A stretch of 64,000 nucleotides of DNA, from positions 74,919-138,918 of the forward strand of contig MU129047.1 of assembly GCA_014904985.1 (NCBI GenBank), written 5' to 3'. Source of the stretch: Hydnum rufescens UP504. Its lineage: Eukaryota; Basidiomycota; Agaricomycetes; Cantharellales; Hydnaceae. The notes beneath the pieces were generated by a model. The model saw only the letters and a program-made list of their open reading frames with translations, was not told the DNA's origin and did not search any database. This document shows, piece after piece, positions 55,098 to 64,000 of the stretch (position 1 is its first letter; every line of letters starts with the position of its first letter). The translations under genes were made by a program, and so were the position numbers.

Positions 55098-56400
55098 TCA
55101 GAAGCGCAAAAAAGAGAGTCAAACGAGACCGTTCGGCAGGCTCAGTGACTGTTCCTTTCCACCCCGTACAAACCTTCTATAGGGAAAAATATAGAAAGGA
55201 TGAAAAGAAGTCCTAAGCTGTGTTATCTCTTTACCAATATCTTCCTTCCGTTCCCAAACTATGCGGCAAACCTGACCCTTCCGCGGATCCTCCAATCGCG
55301 ATCCCTTGCGTTCCACTGAATGTGGACGGGGGCTTTATCGGGGCATTATACTAATTACACTGCGTCCCCAAAAAACAAGCTTGCGGCTCACCCGATGATT
55401 TGGCAGCGGTGCCTCGTGAAATCAACCATCACCACCGCCCACCAATGGCTACGGGGCCCTGGGTATCTTCCTCCAGGACCGCCTCCCCTGTGGAAAGGTC
55501 CTAGTCCATAAATCGGGGGCCTATAATACTTGGACTTGGTGGAAGATGAGCTTTACCTTATTTTTTCGCCCATTTCCGGAGCCCTGCGGCATCCTCGGAT
55601 CCCCCCAAGACTGTGAAGAAGATGGAATGTACTGCGGCGGGGGGGCCCCAATTGACGTGGTTCATGTTGGGGTTGGAAGCCATGGTTAAAGATGGGATTC
55701 AAACTGAGCAAATAATTGGATAAGGACGTGGGGGACACACAACTTACCAGGGATCTCAAAGTAAATACCTTTCTCTAGAGCAGGCAGGTATTAACACACA
55801 TAGAAGGAATATCGCTGTATCTTTCACAATACAAGTCACCCACGCCATATGCTAACCAAGATGCAAGTTTGGCTTTTCCTTTTCAAAATAAAGAGCTCTG
55901 TAAATGTCTCCCACCAAAGAGTGGCGGGTTCAGCCACCTATATTGCGGACATAAAGATTTGTTCGGAGACGAGTGGAATGGAAAGGACGCATCATAGGCA
56001 CTATTGGCGCGCTGTGAGAAGCAACATGGGAGGGCTTGGTGAGGGAGACTTCTCAAATGTTTAGTGTCCCCATGGGATATTCATGGTTCAGCGTGCGAGG
56101 AAGGGTCGTTTGAAGTGGCACTTATGGAGTGTAGTTCGTGGGTGATCGGCTGGCGGCTGTTGGGTGACGGGTGTTGGGAGAAAGCAGCCACCGATAAAGA
56201 AGGGCTTGTATTCGAGAATACTCTGGACGAGAGCCCGGCGACACCTCCTGGTGAATCCACATTCGACGGGGACTCGATAAGTTATAAGTGTTTGGTGGGA
56301 GGGTGGAATCCGGTCGCTGGATTGAGACACTCAATTCCAAGGGATTTGACGCCAAATACATTTCAATGCCCTGCAATGGCGTCCAGCGTGGGGGGCTTCA
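55098..56400 (-). pseudogene. GGxGG-family gene, duplicated-segment copy 1
   Basis: Minus-strand counterpart of 61813-63080, with many one-base shifts. Readable pieces include MQGIEMYLASNPLELSVS, SSPRRMWIHQ, the FEIP exon, ASNPNMNHV-like text and a C-terminus EPAERSRL where other copies have EPARNRRL-stop. Treated as broken, but the breaks look like sequencing indels. Confidence 0.55.
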
Positions 56401-56905
56401 AGTTTCCTGTCTTATAAAGAGAACGAGCTGATCGTTTTTGCATTGGCGCAAATCACTAGCTATGTAACCCCCCCGGAAGCGCGGGATCCTGGATTCCCCT
56501 TGTAAAAACGGGATGTGGGGAAAACAAGGGCCTTCTGAAGATGTTTTTCCATTAAGGGAACGAGTGAGCGCCTGTTAGGAAATTTGGCCCAGGGTTGGTG
56601 CAATGCAATCAATAGGCTTGCCATGCATTCAGTGAGACGAAGGGGCAGGAAGACAATCGTGACTGGGACTGCGAGAAGAATGACCCAAAGGAAGGTCTCC
56701 CCAAGATCCAAGATCCTCAGGAGAACCGCGAACAAGCGCCTGCGGCAGTGTTTTTTCGTCGATTGCGTTTTCTCAAGGCGGAGCAGTGTAATGATCTTCG
56801 CAAGGTGCACTTTTCTACCGATTACCCTGTCCCTGTACAGTCTCCATGCTATCCCACAGAATTAAAGGTATGTTTTGAGTTCCTCTGGCTTGGAGGATAA
56901 GGTAT

Positions 56906-57790
56906 GGTCCACCATGTAGATTTTCATTTTGTTGAAGGATTGTGTGAGGTCACTGATTTGTTCTGTCACATTGCGAGTGATGGGATGACTATAGGCTTCG
57001 ATTTGGTGGAACCTTTTTAATGGAGGAAGGTGATAGGCCACTGGTTCTTCTTCACTTTCGCTATCAGAGCTGCTGTCTTCCTCTGCACTTTCTGAGGCTT
57101 CTGATTCATCTGAGGAGTTGCTATATCTGCTGCACAATTTGTAATAACTGATCCTAGGTTTAGACTTCTTGCCCTTTGTTGTGGTTCATGGTCTATCCTT
57201 GTTGAGATGTCTGAAGTTGTAATAGAGTCCTCTTTGAGTATGGTCTTCATAGTGTCATAGGCTGTTGTGCAGTCCAAAGGTTTTGTGTCATCAAATCCTG
57301 GGACATAGTGAAACAATGGGAGTATGATCTTCTGGAGACGTTGTGGAATCCCTTGCCAGAAAAGGTCATCTTGGTCTCATTTGGCTAGGACTTTCTTTTC
57401 ATCAAGACACTGCACTTGAGTGATAAATTCGCGATAGTATTCATCCAGGTCTGCCTCGTTGACAATCGTTCTCTTCTGTTGGCAGAAGTCTGCTAGTCAT
57501 TCTCGAGTGTATCGTTGTTGCCTGTCTGTCTGCCCATAAAGTTTCCTGAGACGAGTAGCCAGGGCTTCAAAGGTTGTTGGGTTCTTAACTTCTGGGAGAT
57601 TCTTGAGAAGTTCAGCTTCTTTGTTGCTGCAGAATCGTATAATGTTCTTGCACTTCTTGTGGTCATTGTAGAGGGCATCATTGCAGCAAGCTTTGTAGTC
57701 AAGGAGGAAGTTGTCAAGACATTTTCCCTTAAAATGCAGAGCATCTCTACCAGTAGGCCAAGGCATAGCTCATGGATTTGCTACTCTGGC
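56906..57790 (-). pseudogene. Ty3/gypsy gag remnant, copy 2
   Basis: Minus strand: MPWPTGRDALHFKGKCLDNF and LRKLYGQTDRQQRYT (57766-57497), a middle part with FHYVPGFDDTKPLDCTTAYD (57316-57017), and an acidic stretch ending YMVDHTLSSKPEEL (57137-56862). Gag only, cut off at the segment boundary. Confidence 0.75.
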
Positions 57791-58095
57791 CATTGTTTCT
57801 GAGTCTGTGGATGTTGTCACATTGTTGGTGTGGAATGTCTTTGGAGAGGTGAAAGGTTTATCGAAGTGAGAGTTACCCCTGTAAGGACCACCAGTTATAG
57901 AAGAAGGGTTGGGAGCTCTGATGACTGTCAAATCAAAATCTGGTTCAGCCAGTGTGTAGATGGGAGACTGTATTTCTGTTGTTATTCATTGGGCTGGTTT
58001 GCTTCAATGGTTGATCACACTCTGCAAGATGTGTATGGTGTTCAGTGGAGAATAGGAAGGGATATGGACTAGCTGTAGTCAATGATATATTGTTT

Positions 58096-58277
58096 GGGAT
58101 GCTTATAGAAAGGCTTATACGTCTGTGATGCTTGTAGGAAGGCTCATATGTCATGTGGGATGCTTATGGAAAGGCTTATACATCTGGGATGCTTGTGGAA
58201 AGGCTTATACGTTGTGTAGGATGCTTATGGAAAGGCTTATATATCTGGGATGCTTGTGGAAAGGCTTACATGTCATT
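58096..58277. repeat. ~30-bp minisatellite, copy 2
   Basis: Same array as 51424-51600 within the second copy, six units, slightly better kept. Confidence 0.85.
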
Positions 58278-59755
58278 CATGTTGTGTTGGACTGTTTACT
58301 GATATTTGTGTATACTTGTTTATGTTCTCCTGGTCAAAATGCGGATATCTGTGGGTTATAGACTGGTCAGTGCTTGGTTAGTCTTGTTAGTATGTTTCTT
58401 TCTTCTTTCTTCAAAACCTGATACATATTTCATTATGCTTACTTTTCCTTGGATGTCCAGCAACTCTAACCTTAGGTCCTGCAACTATCCTTGGCTTTAG
58501 TGATTCGCGTAGAGGGCTACCAGTGGCTTTGTCTCAACAACCTTGAAGATGACTTAGCTCCAGATGGCTTATAGATAGACTGTTCTTTAGAGGCAAGCAG
58601 AAAAGTTGACAGTGGTTGACAGTGATGATTTCCAGAGAGGAGATGATTGTGTGGGGTTACAGGAAATCTACCAGCTTTTATACCTTTCTGAAGGTGGCTG
58701 TGTTTAAGAAATATGACTCCCCCATGGGTGAGTCATATGTGAGTCATAGGTGAGAACAAAGAACAATAACAAGATGATGTAATAATGCAGTCATAGCTGA
58801 GTCATGCATAAGGAGAATAAAAGGAATCATGAGGGGTGATGTCATAGTGATGTCATTCATAAAGAGAACAAAAGGAATCATGAGGGGGGTGATGTCACCA
58901 ATTTGCTGAGCATGTGGAATGCTTGGAGCATGAGGTCACTGACCATGTGGAGCATTCTGGAGGCGAAATGAAAGGATATCTCTGGGTTTTGGAGATTAAT
59001 TTGAGCATAGTCCAATGGTTAAGGTGTTTTGTTGTTGGTTGATAATGGGGACAAGTGCATGGGATGGGATTCGATGCAGAAACAGCAGTTTGCATCTGTA
59101 ATAGACTCTCTTGGTATCATTAGATGCGGATTTCTAACAGCTTTCTGGGTGTGGTGGTTCTGAGCAGATCCGGTGTAAACTGACAGAGAAATTCGTTTTT
59201 TACTGATGGGTGTTGATTCTGATAGTAATATCATTCTGTAGAGTTCAGTTTTGATCTGTTCTTCGCGCGCTTAGTACTGTTGGATGCGTATTTTTTATAT
59301 CTTTCTAGGTGCAGTTGTTCCGAGAGGATTGAATGCGAATTGATGGAGAAATTCGTTTTTTACTGGAAATCCCGGATTTTGGTAGTAAAATTGGCCTGGA
59401 GAGTGCAGTTTTGGTCCGTTCGACTTGTGTTTGGTACCGTTCGAAAGGTGTGAATCGTAGCTTTCCAAGCGTTATATGGGCGCACCTCTCCGATCAAAAC
59501 TGATGGAGTTATAGAACGAATTCAATTTCTGCACATAGCCATAATTAATTTCATAATTGGTCATGTGATCATCCAAAGGCTGGGAGTGGTGTGATTTCAC
59601 ATTTTCTGATACTGGATGTTTTATCTTCCACAGCAGGTCTGTGCATTCATAACCCCCCAGACCAGGCCGGTGAATTTGCTGATGCAGGCACACCACAGGA
59701 CTCAACATGCTTCCTGAAGATCTGCTCAGCATTCCTGCAATGGTCCTCCTCCCAG
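58278..59755. other. Non-coding part of duplicated segment, copy 2
   Basis: Counterpart of 51601-53060. No gene seen. Confidence 0.4.
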
Positions 59756-59757
59756 AT

Positions 59758-60338
<581 letters not shown>

Positions 60339-60398
60339 ATGCAGGATTTGAGTTGCAAGTTGAAGCATGAGATTGACGGTCATACTTCTTTCTGAGTA

Positions 60399-61118
60399 CA
60401 GTCTTTGACCGGTCACTGAATCAAATTTCCTGGAACCTTGCCACTGCCAGCATGATATTGTTTTTTGGTTGTTTTTGTCTGCTATCTAGTAGGAGGATAT
60501 CCCATCTACCCATGTATACAATTTCAGAGCAGTCTGAACAATATTAGGGGAGATGTTATGTTGCACCATTTTGATGTTTGTTTTATAACTTGACCAGTCA
60601 CCGAAGCACTTTTCCTGGAGTGATTGGACGAGACTATTTTTTTATTGTGTCTATTGGCATGTAATTAAATGTGATTCCATGCATATTCTGACACTTTTTG
60701 AAGTATGCTAAGCCCTGTAGTGCATATCTGAAGTGGTGAAAGTCCCGCTGGGTCTCCAATTTGCTTCCGCAGCCCCTCCCAGTGATGCAGAGAGCAGTTG
60801 ACTAGATTAGCTGGGGAGCTAGACCTCTTAAGATCCTTATCTAGTTGTGTTTCTGATGTAGGATTGCATGTAAAATCACTGGATGAGTCTTTGTGTGATA
60901 CTGTGGCGGCTGGTGCAGATTTCAGCCATTTTACAAAATTGCACTCTTCCCTATGTTATGCAACAACAGCTGAACATATTGACACCAAATTTGGTACAGT
61001 GAAAGTTTCCATCAGTGTGATCAAATAGAGCCCGCAATCAAGCTGCTACAACTTGAAATGGTGGAGATAATTGAGGTGATTCAGTGACTGGTAGAGTTCA
61101 GTGACCAGTCAAAGACTG
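60399..61118. mobile_element. ~720-bp MITE, copy 2
   Basis: Ends CAGTCTTTGACCGGTCACTG and (complemented) CAGTCTTTGACTGGTCACTG, with TA at 60397-60398 and 61119-61120. The related locus near 27440-27480 lacks it and reads straight through the junction, so this is an insertion of the Tc1/mariner TA-target type. Non-autonomous. Confidence 0.85.
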
Positions 61119-61120
61119 TA

Positions 61121-61812
61121 CTGTATTTGGCCCCGCCACTTTCACCCTACATACATACACCCACCATCCATGTCGTTGTATGAACACCTAAACATCAAAT
61201 TGCACTTCATCCCAATTTGTAAATGACTTCACAGTATTTATTCTTATTGTCTAGATTAAAAGGATGATGAAATCTGGTGCTGCAAGGGGATGTATGATAA
61301 TCATCGGAGGCTCTCTGGCAGAGATCTACTTTTTCTACCAATTTCTCTCAAGAATAGCTGAAGGGTCAAAATGGCTTCTTTGGCCCAAGTATTATGACCT
61401 CACCTTCCTAATCAAAAATTCAACAGACAATCCCCTGCAGTGACACTCAATACATCACAATGATGGCTGTCATCCTTTGCTCGCAGCCCCCCCAGAGCCT
61501 GGTAAGCCCAAAGTGGCCCTCCAGATGCTCCTGGTACAATATAATGATAAGCAGTTACGCGATGGACAAATCGGTTACTTCTGTAAGCGCCAATTATGAG
61601 GGAGCGAGAAGTAGGAATCAAGACCACGAGTCGAGTGAATGCACCTGGAATGCTGATAACAATGAGGACTAAATTGGACTCATGGATCCATAGAGCTACA
61701 CAGAATGATGTCGAAGAAGTCAGGGAAAATGATCGGAACTGATGAGGGTGAGAAGCAGGGGTCAACACCGATCCTCCTTCGGATGTGGCCTCAAGAAGCG
61801 CCAAAATGATAG
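61121..61812. other. Tail-to-tail spacer between thiolase pseudogene/MITE and GGxGG gene
   Basis: Paralogous to 26794-27440. A 134-codon minus-strand frame here (61816-61412) starts near the gene's stop and is not kept in the other copies, so it is probably a chance frame in the 3' untranslated region. Confidence 0.45.
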
Positions 61813-63080
61813 TCACAATCGCCTGTTCCGTGCAGGCTCAGTGACTGTTGCTTTCCCACCCGTACCACCTTCTATAGGGAAAAATTAGTCAGAAAGGATG
61901 AAAAGAAGTCCTAAGACTGTGTTATCTCTTTACCAATATCTCCTTCCGTTCCCAAACTATGCGGCAACCTGACCCTTCCGCCGGATCCTCCAATCGCGAT
62001 CTCCTTGCGTTCCACTGAATGTGGAACGGGGGCTTTATCGGGGCATTATACTAATTACACTGCGTCCACCAAAAAACAACCTTGCGGCTCACCCGACTGA
62101 TTTGGCAGCGGTGCCTCGTGAAAATCAACATCACCACCGGCGCCACCTATGGCTACGGGGCCCTGGGTATCTCCTCCAGGACCGCCCTCTGTGGAAAGGT
62201 CCTAGTCCATAAATCGGGGGCATATAACTTGGACTTGGTGGGAAAGATGAGGCTTACTTATTTTTCGCCCATTTCCGGAGCCCTGCGGCATCCTCGATCC
62301 CCCAGACTGTGAAGAAGATGGAATGTACTGCGGCGGGGGCAATTGACGGTGGTTCATGTTGGGGTTGGAAGCCATGGTTAAAGATGGATTCAAGCTGAGC
62401 AATAATTTGGATAAGGACGTGAGGGACACACACTTACCAGGGATCTCAAAGTAAAATACCTTTCTCTAAGAGCAGGCAGGTATTAACACACATAGAAGGA
62501 AATATCGCTGATATCTTTCACAATACAAGTCACCACGCCATATGCTACCAGATGCAAGTTTTGGCTTTTCCCTTTTCAAATAAAGAAGCTCTGTAAATGA
62601 TCTCCCACAAAGAGTGGTCGGGTTCAGCACCTATATTGCGGACATAAGATTTGTTCGGAGACGAGTGGAATGGAAATCGGACGCATCATAGGTCACTATT
62701 TGGCGCGGTGAGAGCAACATGGGAGGGCTTGGTGAGGGAGATCTTCCTCATGTTTAGTGTCCCCATGGGATATTCATGGTTCAGCGTGCGAGGGAAGGGT
62801 CGTTTGAAGTGGCACTTATGGAGTGTAGTTCGTGGGTGACTCGCTGGCGGCTGTTGGGGTGACGGGTGTTGGGAGAAGCCAGCCACCGATAAAGAAGGGG
62901 CTGTATTCGAGAATACTCTGGACGAGAGCCCGGCGACACCTCTGGTGAATCCACATTCGACGGGGACTCGATAAGTTATAAGTGTTTGGTGGGAGGGGTG
63001 GAATCCGTCGCTGGATGAGACACTCAATTCCAAGGGATTGACGCCAAAATACATTTCAATGCCTGCCAATGGCCGTCAGC
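61813..63080 (-). CDS. GGxGG-family gene, duplicated-segment copy 2
   Basis: Best 5' part of the family. From 63069 the minus strand reads MAGIEMYFGVNPLELSVSSS, DGFHPSHQTLITYRVPVECG, FTRGVAGLSSRVFSNTAPSL and SVAGFSQHPSPQQPP, then KISLTKPSHVALTAPNS. Across an intron comes EPDHSLWEIIYRASLFEKGK, then the FEIP exon, SLTSLSKLLLSLNPSLTMAS, NPNMNHRQLPPPQYIPSSSQ, SGNGRKISK|GTAAGC, an exon with the GPVAVGGAGGDVDFHEAP motif, NQSG|GTGAGC, an exon with IGGSGG-like text, and a final exon ending TGGKATVTEPARNRRL with a stop at 61813. It runs tail-to-tail with the thiolase pseudogene and head-to-head with the partial gene at 63691. Function unknown. Confidence 0.6.
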
Positions 63081-63612
63081 GTGGGGCTTCAAAGTTTCCT
63101 TCTCTATAAAAGAGACAGAGCTGTCGTTATTTGCATTGGCGCAAGTCACTAGGCTATGTATCGAAGCGCGGATCCTGGATTCCCCCTTTGTAAAAACAGG
63201 GATGTGGGGGGAAAACAAGGGCCTTCTGAAGATGTTTTTCCATTAAGGGAGACCGAGTTAGCGCCCATGTTAGGAGAATTTGGCCCAGGGTTGTGCAATG
63301 CAAATCATAGGCCTTGCCATGCATTTCAGTGAGACGAAGGGGGGCAGGAAACATCGTGACAGGACTGCGAGAAGAATGACCCAAGGAGACGGTCTCCCCA
63401 AGATCCAAGATCCTCAGGAGAACCGCGAACAAGCGCCTGCGGCAGTGCTTTTTTCGGCGATTGCCGTTTTCTCAAGGGCGAGCCAGTGTAATGATCTTCG
63501 CAAGGTGCACTTTTCTACCGAATTACCCTGTCACCGTACCAGTCTCCATGCTATCCCCAGAATTTAAAGGTATGTTTTTGAGTTCCTCTGGCTGGAGGAT
63601 AAGGTATGGTCT

Positions 63613-63690
63613 CCTCATTTGCAAAGGTACAGAGTTTGTTGCTTTAAATGGGATTTTCGATAATTTCTACCAGATTGGTAATGCATAACT
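63613..63690. promoter_or_regulatory. Start of the divergent spacer, right-hand locus
   Basis: Short interval between the leftward gene's 5' region and the rightward partial gene. The leftward gene's untranslated 5' region (63080-63612) shares GATCTTGGGGAGACCGTCTC with pair B. Confidence 0.35.
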
Positions 63691-64000
63691 ATGCAGGTGC
63701 TACTCAAGCCAGCCATGCTGATAACCCGTGCCCAGGTGGTGGAAAGTACAACCCCTTCTAATCCCTCAATACTGCACATCTCCCATCGAAAAATGGGTTC
63801 CAACCCCCGCTCAGGCTTGCTCAAACGACTGAACAAGACTTTTCTAAGTGAGAACTCATCAGGAGTGGTTCCCTTCTCCAACCAACTGACACTTCTCCCA
63901 TCATAGGCCCACACCGATTCGCCCACCTCTTTTCAAAGCAATTTTCCCCCCTGGATTTCTCTCCAGTAAAGGGCCCCCTTGATCCTGCCGAGCCCTCACC
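63691..64000 (+). CDS. GGxGG-family gene, divergent partner (partial)
   Basis: Homologous to the first exons of 22783-21832. It opens at MQVLLKPAMLITRAQVVEST, then HRKMGSNPRSGLLKRLNKTF and a GTGAGA donor near 63850. The next exon, after CATAG near 63906, reads PHRFAHLFSKQFSPLDFSPV and KGPLDPAEPS to the window edge. This copy keeps the frame that pair A loses by one base, so it serves as the family reference. The gene continues beyond 64000. Confidence 0.6.

Larger units (their letters stand above)
50238..56905. repeat. 6.67-kb duplicated segment, copy 1
   Basis: Starts CACCATGTAGATTTTCATTT immediately after the N gap and ends at AAGGTATGGTC (56905). Copy 2 follows directly, with no spacer. 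Same order of content as copy 2: gag remnant, GGCTTATA minisatellite, thiolase pseudogene, MITE, leftward GGxGG gene. Copies differ mainly by one-base indels in short homopolymers. Confidence 0.95.

Noticed and set aside
61412..61816. 134-codon minus-strand frame ending in SVTAGDCLLNF
   Set aside because: The frame is interrupted in the 26.8-27.2 kb, 33.1-33.6 kb and 54.7-55.1 kb paralogues, and it begins at the conserved stop of the upstream frame. Treated as 3' untranslated sequence.

Overview
The window looks like a draft assembly of a filamentous basidiomycete, most likely an Agaricomycete. The genes are split by many 49-60 nt GT-AG introns, and the recognisable proteins fit this group: a membrane-anchored heparinase II/III-like lyase, a LYR protein, an Ima1-type nuclear membrane protein, a TatD nuclease and a PXB/DUF3818 sorting protein. 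The mobile elements (Ty1/copia, Ty3/gypsy, an IS630-like DDE transposase with an FHDES...FDNAHTH...NFIEQ triad) also fit. I see no prokaryotic operons, CRISPR arrays, rRNA or convincing tRNA genes.

Layout. 1-3,000: tandem repeats (a duplicated block, then a C-rich minisatellite). 4,280-16,600: the gene-dense core, with five conserved genes. 16,700-33,050: CpG-containing sequence with dispersed paralogous segments and two divergent (head-to-head) pairs of an unnamed multi-exon family whose C-terminal exons carry a GGxGG...QGPVAxGG motif. A 3' fragment of a peroxisomal-type 3-ketoacyl-CoA thiolase lies tail-to-tail with the first pair, and a large inverted repeat separates the pairs. 33,660-49,990: a CpG-poor transposon region with a decayed copia element, a 300-bp tandem repeat, a 7.66-kb structure bounded by inverted repeats, a solo LTR with intact target duplication, and gypsy fragments. 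50,213-50,237: a 25-N gap. 50,238-63,600: two consecutive copies of one 6.67-kb segment (gypsy gag remnant, minisatellite, thiolase pseudogene, MITE, GGxGG gene). The copies differ mostly by one-base indels, so the duplication may be an unpolished gap-fill artefact.

The most unusual object is the 38,379-46,039 structure. Its two arms are mirrored arrays of short exon/intron-like units. Almost every intron holds a hairpin (stem type CCAAAAGAGCAGC) between a good 5' splice site and a TACTAAT-like branch site. Almost every exon holds a second, nearly loop-less palindrome (type CCACACACCCGCTG). Stem changes between units are often compensated on the other arm. Between the arms sits a 328-bp inverted-repeat element carrying a decayed piece of the splicing factor Prp46/PLRG1, and the right arm is interrupted by a DDE transposon whose tip coincides with a unit's splice donor.

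Reading frames are often broken by single-base homopolymer indels, even in conserved genes, so frameshifts here should not be read as biological loss without read-level support.
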